A stretch of 50,817 nucleotides of DNA, taken from Cyanophora paradoxa (taxonomy: Eukaryota; Glaucocystophyceae; Cyanophorales; Cyanophoraceae). The stretch lies in contig QPMI01000345.1 of the NCBI GenBank assembly GCA_004431415.1, positions 1 through 50,817 of the forward strand, given 5' to 3'. The translations under genes were made by a program, and so were the position numbers. Below are positions 1 to 9,400 of this stretch, piece by piece. Below the pieces are notes generated by a model. It was not told the DNA's origin. It ran no database searches and saw only the letters and a list, made by a program, of their open reading frames with translations. How positions within the stretch are numbered: the stretch's first letter is position 1; every line of letters starts with the position of its first letter.

Positions 1-1655
1 ACCCGCTTCATGTCCCACGTGTCGATCATGTTCGGCCACCAGACGCACAGCGCGAACCTGCCGCCGGCCTCAGCGCGACCGGCGCGGCGGCCCGGGGTAC
101 ACGGCGCGCACTCCTTGTACACCCCGTGCTTGTTCTCCACTGCGCGGCGCGAGGGTCGGCGGTGGCGCGATCTCAGTGCTCCGGGGGAGGGGTACCGTGG
201 TACTTCTCGAAGAGGCCCGTGGCGGCGGCGTAGGTGAAGTAGATGCCGTACTCCGTGTAGCTGTCCCACCTGCCCTCGCGGCGCTGAGCGGCGGGCGGCG
301 AGGGGCGGGGGCCGGGGGCGGGGCCGGGGGCGGGGCGCGGACACGCGGTCGACGAGGTGGTCGCGCCAGCAGACGCCGAACTTCTCCTCGATGTGCCGCC
401 CGATGCTCCGCGTCACCTGCCCCGGCCGCCACGCGCCCCGCGCCTCAGCCCCGCCGCCCTGGGCGGGGCCGGGGGCGGGGGGGGCACGGTGGTGGAGAGG
501 ATGGCGGGGGTGACGCCGAAGCGCTGCGGCTGCGACTCGGGGATGGCCACGCCGAGGACCTTGGCGGAGCCCTCCCACCAGGCGGGGATCGTCAGCCCCA
601 GCCGGTCCTTGTGCTCCATGTTCGTCTTCCCCTGCGCCCCGCCGTGAGCCGCGCCGGCGGCGCCGGGCGGGGCGGGGCGGTGCGGCGCGCCTTGCCGCCG
701 ACGAAGAGGGTGTCGAGGCCGCACTTCTGGACGGCGATAATGTCCGAGTCGAACGTGATGTAGTACTTCGTCCGCACTTGCGACGCCATCGAGAGCTGCC
801 GCCCCCCGCCCCCTCCCTCAGCGCCCGGCGCGGGGGGCCAGCGCGGGCCGTGCGCGGGGGCCCCGGCTCGCCTTGAGGATCTGCTGGCGGATCCAGTTGG
901 GGACCTCCCACCTGCGCCGGCGCTCAGGGCGCCGCGGCGCGCCGCGGGGCGGGGCGGGCGGCGCGCTTCTTGAGCTCGGGGACGAGCTGGTTCTCCTTGA
1001 GGACGCGGATGTGGGGCGTCAGCCAGAGGCCCTTGAGCCCCTCCGCCACCTCCTCCGCCTCCTTGTCGATCACGATCATCAGGATCTCGCACACGCCTGC
1101 GCCGCCGCGCGGGCCCGCGGCCGCCGTCACGCGCGCGCGCGGTCTGAGGAGAGGAGGGCGGGCGGCGCGGGCACCGCTCATGTCGAAGAACTTCTTCATG
1201 GACTTGTCGAGGATCTTGAAGCGCGGGAAGTCGTTCAGCGTGAGCGGCAGCACGAAAGTCACCGTGTCGCCCGGGTCGCAGTGGGGCAGCCCGTCCCTGC
1301 CGCCCCGGCGCGCGTCAGGAGAGCGCGCGCGCCCGCCGTGAGCGCTGACGCACTGCTCGCGCTTCTTCAGCCGGCTGCCGAGGAAGAATGGCGTGTCCGG
1401 CGCCGCCGGGCACTTCGCGGACTGCCAGTCAAGGGGCTCGGCTTCCTTCGACGACGCGGCGAGCGTCTCGCTGATCGCCGCTTCCTCGCTCGCCGCAATC
1501 GTCGTCGCAGCTACGCTCCCGGCTACGGGCAGCGTCGGTCTCCGCAGCCAGAAGCCGAACTGTGTGATGAAGAACGCCGCGAGAAGAAGCATCGCCCATT
1601 TTCGTACCGTTGAGCCCTTCGTCGCGCGCTGCACTCGCCGTGCGACGCCCCGCAT
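1..1655 (-). CDS. Type II membrane glycosyltransferase-like protein (DUF6492-like), 3' end cut off
   Basis: The ATG is at 1655. A short basic N-terminus is followed by one hydrophobic segment (WAMLLLAAFFITQFGFWL), which fits a signal anchor of a type II Golgi or ER protein with a lumenal catalytic domain. Later exons read TFVLPLTLNDFPRFKILDKS, then VCEILMIVIDKEAEE, then KYYITFDSDIIAVQKCGLD with a DSD motif typical of nucleotide-sugar-binding glycosyltransferases. They continue with LGLTIPAWWEGSAKVLGVAI and RWDSYTEYGIYFTYAAATGL. This order resembles the DUF6492 family; donor and acceptor sugars cannot be told. The first intron is 1297-1353 (GT donor, 57 nt) and short introns interrupt the rest. 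The gene runs off the left edge, so the C-terminus is missing. It is transcribed away from ESF1 from a shared 149-bp gap. The membrane topology is fairly secure; the family call is less so. Confidence 0.6.
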
Positions 1656-1804
1656 GGCGCGGGCTCAACACAGAACCCTGAGCCTTCAGCGACCCCCGCA
1701 ATCGCTACTAAGCCTAACCGCGCAACGTACAGAGGCCTGGCTTTCAACGGAGCTGAGCGCGCTGACCTCGAGTTGTACCCACCCTGACGAGGGGGTACTC
1801 GTCG
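1656..1804. promoter_or_regulatory. Shared divergent promoter region (glycosyltransferase-like / ESF1)
   Basis: This 149-bp gap separates two head-to-head start codons and must hold the 5' UTRs and promoters of both genes. No TATA-like box is evident. It is less G+C-rich than the flanking coding sequence. Confidence 0.5.
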
Positions 1805-4800
1805 ATGGCGGGCAAGAAAGCGCGGCCGCCCGCGGGCGACGTGCAAGTCAAAGATGAGCGCTTCAAGCACATGCATGATGACCCGCGGTTCAAGAAGATG
1901 CCGAAGAACCTCAGCAAAGTCAAGATCGACCAGCGGTTCGCGAGCATGTTCACAGACAAGCGCTTTCAGGTCGAATGTTCGTAGCTCGCGATTCAGTGCC
2001 TGTACCAGCGCCCGTACGCGCCGCGGCGCAAGTATCGACGCGATCGCGTTTCGCCCGCAGACAAGGTCGACAAGTACGGGCGCAAGATCAAGAAGAAGGC
2101 GGAGGACGACATGAAGCGCTTCTACCAGGTCGACGAGGACGAGGAGAAGCCGGCGGATGAGGACGCAGAGGAGCAGGAGGCACCGCAGCCGCCGCCGAAG
2201 GAATCGAAGAAGGCGGCCAAGCGCGCCCAGCCGCAGAGCGAATCCGAACCCGAGGAGGAGGACGAGGATGAGCCTGAAGCAGACGAGTGCGCACGGCAAC
2301 CCGCCCGCCGCGGCTCAATTTTTGATCCAGCGCGTCAGGCAGGAGGGGGACGGGGCGGCGAGCGACGAGGAGGGAGCGGAGGAGGACGGGAGCGAGCGGA
2401 GTTTCCAGTGGGACGGCAAGTCGAGCTCCTCCGAGGACGAGGCGCTGCCGGCGCCCGAGGAGGACGAGGGCGAGGACCTGGTGAGCCCGCCCCGCGCCCC
2501 GGCCCCCGCCCCGCCCCCGACGCGGCGGCGCGCAGTGGGAGTCGGTGAACGAGAGGAAAGACGTGCCGACGCTCGAGGAGGCGACCCCGCGGCTCGCCGT
2601 AGTCAACATGGACTGGTCGCGCATCAAGGCGCGCCCCGGCCCCCCGGCGCGCCCGCCCCGCCGCCCCTGCTGACGCCGCGGCAGGCGGTCGACATCATGG
2701 CGCTGCTCCAGTCCTTCGTGCCCAAGGGCGGCCTCATCCGGCGCGTCACGGTGTACCCCTCGGACTTCGGCCTGGAGCAGATGGCCAAGGTGCCGCGTGC
2801 CCCGCGCTGCGCGCTCGGGCGGCCGACGCTGATGCGCGGCGGCGCAGGAGGAGAGGTACGGGCCGCAGGGGATCTGGAAGGAGGGGGCGGGCGGCTCGGC
2901 GTCGGGCTCGGCGGACGAGGCGGCGGCCCCGAAGCCGGCGAGGAGGCGGGGCGGCAAGGCCGGCAGCGGCGGCAGGGCCCCGGCGGCCTCGAGCAGCGGC
3001 GACGAGTCGGGCAGCGGCGGCGAGGAGGCGCAGGATGACGAGAGCGGGGAGGAGGGCGGGGAGGAGGGCGAGGGCTCGGAGGGCGAGCCCAGCGGCAGCG
3101 AGAACGAGGTGGCAGCGCGGAGGCGGAAGGAAGAGGTGCGCCGGCGCGCCCCGCGGCCGGCCGGCGGCGGCGGCGCCTGACCTCACGCGGGGCGCCCCCT
3201 GACACGGGGCGCGGCGCAGGAGTCGTCGCTGGACGCGCGGCGGCTGCGGGAGTACGAGCTGAGCAAGCTGCGCTGGTACTACGCCGTCGTCGACTGCGAC
3301 ACCGCCGCCACCGCCAACGCCATCTACGAGCAGGTGCCCCGCCCGCCCCGCCCGGGCCCGGGCCCCCTCTCGCTGGGCCCTTTGGGTTCCCCCGCCTCTC
3401 GTTTCCTGGGCCTCTGTTCTTCGATTTCGGGGTGGGGTCTGGGTCTCCTGGGTTCCGCTGCCGCGAGATGATGCAACATATTTTTCCCTCATCCGAATCC
3501 AATAATGAGGATTTGCAAAGTTACGGATGCTGATCTCGAGCGCCGCTCTAAATAACCCTAAAACGGGCCTCTTCGTCGAAATGATGAACAAAATTTTTCC
3601 CTCATCCGAGAAATCGTGAGGATTATCAAAAGTTACGGATGCTGATCTCGACGCATGGCCCGTCATTAGCTGCTAAATTTTTCAAACTCGAGCTCTTGCT
3701 CACTTCTCAATCTAGAGCTCTTGCCCAGCCGGGGGTCGAAATGATGAACAAAATTTTTCCCTCATCCGAAATTCCGTGAGGATTATCTAAAAGTTACGGA
3801 TGCTGATCTCGACGCATGGCCCGTCATTAGCTGCTAAATTTTTCAAACTCGAGCTCTTGCTCACTTCTCAATCTAGAGCTCTTGCCCAGCCGGGGGTCGA
3901 AATGATGAACAAAATTTTTCCCTCATCCGAAATTCTGTGAGGATTATCTAAAAGTTACGGATGCTGATCTCGACGCATGGCCCGTCATTAGCTGCTAAAT
4001 TTTTCAAACTCGAGCTCTTGCTCACTTCTCAATCTAGAGCTCTTGCCCAGCCGGGGGTCGAAATGATGAACAAAATTTTTCCCTCATCCGAAATTCCGTG
4101 AGGATTATCTAAAAGTTACGGATGCTGATCTCGACCCCCCGGCTCTTACTCTAAAGAGGCGGCCGCCTTAGTTGATGAGTACACTTTTCATCGCATTCTC
4201 TGACCCGAATGAGGAGAAATCAAAGTGCATCGCCAGTTTCTGATGCAAGGCGGCCGCCTCTAGATCTTGGGTTTCGTTTTTGCGAGTATTTCCGCCACGT
4301 GCAGTCCGCTATGATGACCTCAAGTTTTTCCCTCAACTGAATGCTAGTGAGGATAAACAACCGTTCGCTTTAAATACCTGATCGTCGGACCGCTTCTTCG
4401 GCTTCTTCCCCCCTTCCCCCCCCGGCGCGCCCTCGCCGCGCCCACGCCGCGCTGACCCCCGCGGGGTTTGCAGTGCGACGGGCTGGAGTACGGGCGCTCG
4501 TCGAACGTGCTGGACCTGCGCTTCGTGCCCGACGGCCAGGATTTCTCCGAGCGCAAGATGCGGTCCGCCCCGCCCCGCGCCGCCACGTCCCTGCCCGCCC
4601 CGCCCCGACCGAGCGGGGCGGGGCGGGCAGGGACGTGGCGACCGAAGTGCCGCCCAAGTACGCGCCGCCGACGTTCGAGACGAAGGCGCTGCAGAGCACG
4701 CGCGTCGAGTGCACGTGGGAGGCCGGCGACGAGGACGCCAACCGCACCCGCCTCACCTCCGACAAGTGCGCCCTCCGCGCCGCCGCGCCCGGGCCGCGGC

Positions 4801-6154
4801 CGCCGGGGCCGACGCGGGGCGCAGGGTCTTCCGCAAGCAGAAGGACGTGCGCTACCGCGACTACAATGCCCTTCTCGCCTCTTCGGACGAGGAGGAGGAG
4901 GAGGAGGAGGCGGGCGGGGAGGGGAGCGGGGGCGAGTGGGACGCGGCGAGCAGCCGGGCGAGCAGCAAGAAGAGCACGCTCTCCAAGGCCGAGCGGCGCG
5001 CGAAGCGCCGCGAGATGCGCGACAAGTACACGTGCGCCGCCGCCCCGCCGCGGGGGCGCCCCCGCATGCGCAGCGAGCGCCCACACGACCGCCGCGTGCG
5101 CAGGGCGCTGCTCTTCGGCGACGGCGACAAGGCGAAGAAGAACCCGGGGTGCGCCGGGCCCGGGCCCGGGTCGGAGCGCGGGGCGGGGGGGCTGAGAGAC
5201 GGGGCCAGGGACATGGAGGCGACGTTCGTGCCGGGGGCGGCGGCGCGGGGCCGGGAGCTCGCGGAGAAGCTGCAGAACAAGGGCGGGGAGGAGGAGAAGA
5301 CGGTCTGGGAGAAGTACCTGGAGGAGCGCAAGCGCCGCCGCAAAGAGCGCCGCAAGGCCCGCCAGGCCGGCGACTCTTCCGGCGCCGAGGCCAGTGGCGC
5401 CGACGAGGACGAGGGCGATGGCGAGGGCGAGGGGGCGGGCCCGTCGGGCAAGGGGGAGATGAAGGCGGACGTGTTCGGGGGCGCGGACCTCGGCTTCAAC
5501 GACCCCTTCTTCCTCGGGGCCGGCGCCCGCCCGCCCAAGCCCTCCAAGGCCGCCGCCCGCGAGAAGCAGCGCGCCGAGGCGGCCGAGGAGCGGGCGCGGG
5601 AGAAGGAGGAGGCGCGGCGCGAGGAGGAAAAGCGCCGCGCGGAGCTCGAGCTGCTCATGATGGACGAGTCGCTGCCCGCGGAGGGCGCCGAGCGCAAGCG
5701 CGGCTTCAACACCAAGGAGGACAAGAAGAAGAAGAAGGACAAGGCGAAGAAGAAGGGCGGCAGGGGCGCGGAGGAGGCGGCCGGGGAGGAGGAGGCGGCC
5801 GGCTTCAAGATCGACACGGCGGACCCGCGCTTCGCGGCGCTCTTCTCGTCCCCGGCCTTCGCCATCGATCCCACGCACCCGCAGTTCAAGAAGACGGCCG
5901 TCACGCTCCAGATCCAGGCCGAGCGCCAGAAGCGCCGCGCCGCCCCCGCCGAGCCCGCCCCCGCCCCCGAGAGGCCCGCGCCCTCGTCCGCGGCCGGCGG
6001 GGCGGGGCGGGAGGAGGACGGGGCGGACCGGCGCCCGCTCTCCGCGATCGTGAGCGCGCTGAAGCGCAAGGCGGCGGCGGCGGCCGAGCCGGCGCCGCGG
6101 CCCGCGCCGGCCCCCGTCAAGGCCCCGCCGCCCAAGAAGCCCAAGGCCAAGTAG
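1805..6154 (+). CDS. ESF1: ESF1 pre-rRNA-processing protein (NUC153 domain)
   Basis: ESF1 is a nucleolar factor needed for 18S rRNA maturation in the small-subunit processome. Exon 1 (1805-1976) gives MAGKKARPPAGDVQVKDERF and the conserved KVKIDQRFASMFTDKRF; splicing to 2061 restores VEYKVDKYGRKIKKK. Middle exons carry RLAVVNMDWSRIK, then VDIMALLQSFVPKGGLIRRV, then LRWYYAVVDCDTA and CDGLEYGRSSNVLDLRFVPD, the RRM-like core of the family. The C-terminal exon (5209-6154) has MEATFVPG, TVWEKYLEERKRRRKE and the NUC153 signature DPRFAALFSSPAFAIDPTHP, ending in a Lys/Ala-rich tail. I place introns at 1977-2060, 2287-2342, 2481-2535, 2629-2684 (GC donor), 2790-2847, 3136-3219, 3334-4473, 4563-4630, 4766-4825, 5026-5103 and 5149-5208; each join keeps the frame. 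Acidic low-complexity stretches between the conserved blocks are normal for ESF1. Identification is very secure. Confidence 0.95.
3575..4135 (+). repeat. 161-bp tandem repeat array inside ESF1 intron 7
   Basis: The string GTCGAAATGATGAACAAAAT recurs at about 3575, 3735, 3896 and 4057, giving a period of 160-161 bp. The first copy diverges upstream and the last is partial. Later copies are almost identical, differing by single bases such as ATTCCGTGAGG versus ATTCTGTGAGG, so the expansion is recent. Each unit holds CCCTCA...TGAGG, a possible small hairpin, and two copies of AGCTCTTGC. Related single motifs occur outside the array at about 3487-3511 and 4329-4353. Function is unknown. Confidence 0.93.
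4155..4261. mobile_element. 107-bp miniature element with 15-bp terminal inverted repeats
   Basis: AGAGGCGGCCGCCTT at 4155-4169 and its exact complement AAGGCGGCCGCCTCT at 4247-4261 bracket a 77-bp A+T-richer core. Each arm also contains the palindrome GGCGGCCGCC. The arrangement is that of a MITE or similar non-autonomous element. No clear target-site duplication is visible, so it could instead be a structured RNA hairpin within the intron. Confidence 0.5.
4581..4640. repeat. Perfect 27-bp inverted repeat across an ESF1 3' splice site
   Basis: Bases 4581-4607 are the exact reverse complement of 4614-4640, with a 6-nt loop (ACCGAG). The right arm contains the acceptor of intron 8 (4563-4630) and the first ten bases of the next exon, which encode part of the conserved block DVATEV. 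The left arm lies wholly in the intron, so it looks like an inverted copy of the splice junction. In RNA it would fold into a very stable G+C hairpin hiding the acceptor. Confidence 0.9.
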
Positions 6155-6461
6155 CCCTCAGGGCCCTTTCACCCTTTCCGCAGCAGCTGTAGCTCTAGCA
6201 GATTCTAGCTGTAGGCAGTTTCAAGTTTCAACCAGGAAAGGTAGCGCAGCCAGGCAGTGTAAGTTTCAACCAGACTCTCTGAGTGCCTCCTTTAGTGTTT
6301 GAGTGAGGGCAGGAATCCTGCAGGTCGTGATAGTTCACGCTGAAATGCAAAATTTTCTTTCAAAGCGCACGCCCGCCCTAATTTCCGTAGCAAACGGGGT
6401 GCGAGGGGGGGGGGGGGGGGGGGGGGGGAGGGGCGGCGGGGCGGCGGGGCTGTGCAGGGGG
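6155..6461. other. Convergent 3' region between ESF1 and TFIIIC, with a G24 tract
   Basis: This 307-bp gap must hold the 3' UTRs and polyadenylation signals of both genes. GTTTCAACCAG occurs twice (6230 and 6265 areas). A run of 24 G lies at 6405-6428, next to more G-rich sequence, which could form a quadruplex. No gene is seen. Confidence 0.6.
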
Positions 6462-9400
6462 CTACTGGACGAGGGGGACGCCGGGCTCCCAGCGGGGCAG
6501 GAGGCCGCGGAGGCGGAAGCAGGCGCGCTCGGCGGGGCGGCAGCCGGCGAGGGCGACGTCGCTCGCGAGCGCGCGGCACGGGAGCAGGCCCGGGTCGGGC
6601 TCCGAGAAGAGCGTCGGGGCGGCAGGGGCCCCTCGGGGCGTGGGCCTGGCGGCGGCCTCGCGGGGGCGGTGGCGGAGGAGGCGGGAGGGGCGGAGGAGGC
6701 CCGAGGCCTCGAGGGCGTCGAGCAGCTCGGCGAGGGAGCGGCCGCTCGCGAGGCCGCCCAGCTCCCGCTCCAGGGCCCCGCCGTGATCCCGGCCGCCGCG
6801 CCACCAGCCCCGCGGCGCGCGCGAGGAGCACCCTCGCCACGGGGCGCGCCAGGCCGCCGTCGAGCCGCCGCCACGGCCGCCCCGGGGTCGCCTCGTCCCA
6901 GCGGCCCTCCTGCACCGCCACCGCCCCCGTGGCCAGCTCGCGGGCGAGCGGGTAGAGGCACCAGGGGCGGGCGCAGGCGGCGGCGACGAGGCGCGGCTCG
7001 GGGCCACTGCCGGCGCGCACGAGGGCGCAGAAGTTGGCGGCGTGCGCCGCGTAGCGCTCCAGCCAGGCGGCAGCGCCGCGGGCGCGCCAGCCGAGGGCGG
7101 GGAGGAGGCGGGAGGGGGCGAGCCGGGCCAGCCAGCCGCCGTCAGGGCCGCCTCCAGCGCGAGCAGCGCCCCCGCGTGCGCCTCCGCCGCCTCCACCGGG
7201 CCCCACCCCTCGGCCCCCTCCTCCTCGTCGTCATCGTCGTCGTCGCCGGCGAGGGCAGGCCGCTCGGCGCGCCAGGGGCGAGGGCGAGGCCGCGGAGGGC
7301 GTCGCGCCAGGTCTCGGGGGCCTCCGCCGTGCGGGCCGCGAGCGCGGCGACCACCTCGGGCGGGCCGCCTCGGGGGCGTCCCCCGCCGCGTCCGGCGGCC
7401 CCGCGAAGGGCGCCCGGGCGGGGGCGGCGTGAGGCCGAGCTCCGCGAAGGGCGCCGCCGCGTCCACGCGCGCCCGCGCCGCCGCCGCCGCCGCCCGGCCC
7501 CCTCCAGGAGCGGCCGCCCCGCCGCCGGGGCCCCGCGCGCCGGCGCCGCCTCGGCGGGCGGGGCGGGCGAGAAGAGGGGCCCTCGGGGCGGAAGGGCGCC
7601 TCGCCGGCCGCCCGCACGACGACCTCTGCGGGGCGGCTCGCGGGGGGCAGGGCGGGCGGGCGGGGCGGGCGGGGAGGGCGCACTGAAGCGGGCAGGGTGA
7701 GCCGCACCTCCGCGAGCCGCGTCTCGTCCCGTCGAGCTTCTCCGCCGCCCCGATCTGCCCCGCCCCGTGAGCGGGGAGAGGGGGGGGGGGGGGGGGGGGG
7801 GGGCGGGCCTTCAGGAGGTGGCGAGAGACGCCGCCGGAGTTGACGCGCTCGCCGCGGACGTCGACGGGCTCGCGCTCCGAGAGGGGCTCCACGACGGGCT
7901 CCAGCGCCGCCCGCCCCGCCGCCGCCAGCGCCAGCGCCTGCGCCACCACGCCGCTCGCCGGCTGCTCCCCCACCTCGATCTCCCCGCCCCGCGCCTCGCA
8001 CTCTGCGCCCCGGCCCGTTCGCTCCCCGCCGGCCTCGCCCGGGGCGGGCGGGGCGGGGGCGGCACCGGCGCGGAAGCGGGCGGCGAAGGCGGCGGCGGTC
8101 TCGGAGAGGTCCTTGGGGTAGCCGGCCTCGTGCAGCATCTCCCGCGCCCTGCCCCGCCCCGGCCCCGCCGTGAGCGCCCGGCCGCCGGCAGGGGAGCGGG
8201 GGCGCGGGGCACCGGGAGGCGATGTGGAAGGCGCGGCCGGTGGTCGCCTTGGCGCCCTTGGTGCGGACGAGGAGGCCGCGGGCGCGGAGGTCGCGGAAGG
8301 CGGCGCCGAGGGCCTCGTCGCCGAAGGGAGCGAGCAGCGCGTACGCCGCCTCCGCCGCGTACTCCCGGTCCCGATCAGCATGATCATCTGCCGGCGGCCC
8401 CTCAGCCGCCTCGCGCTGCACGGCTCGCCCGCGCGCCGGCCGCGGCGCACCCGCAGGTGGTCGGCGACGGCGGCGGCGGCGAGTGCCTCGGTCGAGTCGC
8501 TCTCGGGGCACCGTCGTCGCTGGGCGGCGGCCCCGCCTCGCCCTCGCCGGCCCCGGGACTGTCGCCGTGTGCACGGTGAACTGCGGGGGCGGGGCGCCTC
8601 AGGGGGCGGGCGCGCGGGGCCGCGGGGCGGGGCGGGACCTCCTCGAGGATGGCCTCCACGCTCGCCGGCAGCTCCAGCGGCCGCGGCGCCGGCACCGAGA
8701 GCGCCAGCTCGGGGGCCGCCCCGGGCGCCCCCCCGGCGCCCCCCGCGGGGTCCTCGGCGGGGGCGGTGGGCGAGGGCAGGGGCGGCTGGTGCCGCAGGGG
8801 CACCGAGGGCATGCGGCGGCGGGAGCTGGAGCCGAGGAGGGCGGTAAGGGGGGCGATGGGCCCCTGCGGGTCGGCCCACGCCCGCTGCACCATCGCGTTG
8901 TGCACGGCCCGCCGCACGTCCGGGTTCCGCTGGTGCCGCTGCCAGCGCCGCTTGCACTGCGCGAGGGTCTTCTGCGGGGGCAGCCGGTCCTCGACGAGCT
9001 CCCAGAGGAGGTTCTTGTTGTTCGGGTGGCGCCGCGGGTCCGCCACCCCCGCCGCCTTCACCTCCGCCACGAGCTGCAGCAGCACCGCGTCCTCCGCCGC
9101 CGTCCACCGCGAGCGCGCCATGAACTCGCGCCGCCGCCCCACGTTCCACTTGCCTTTGTCCACCGCCTCGCCCAGGCCCGAGCGGCGGTTCCCCTCCTCC
9201 CCGCCGCTGCTCCCGCCGCTGCCCTCGGACCCGGAAGAGCTCGCGCCCTCCTCGTCGGCCTCCAGCGCCCGCTTCTTGCCGACCCCCGGCGCCGCCTCCT
9301 CCTCGCCCTTCGCCGCCCCCGCGCCTTGCGCGCCCTCGCCGCACGCGGCGGCTGCGGCGCCCCGCCCGCGCCCGCGCCCGCGCCCACGCCCGCGGCCCCG

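Larger units (their letters stand above)
3334..4473 (+). other. Large 1.1-kb repeat-bearing intron of ESF1
   Basis: This intron is about twenty times longer than its neighbours and splits the conserved core between ...NAIYEQ and CDGLEYGRSS. Its ends are ordinary (CAG|GTGCCCC...GGGTTTGCAG). Inside lies A+T-richer DNA quite unlike the surrounding sequence: a 161-bp tandem array, then a 107-bp element with terminal inverted repeats. No reading frame or RNA gene was recognised. The insert looks like non-coding repeats that arrived in a formerly short intron. Confidence 0.85.
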
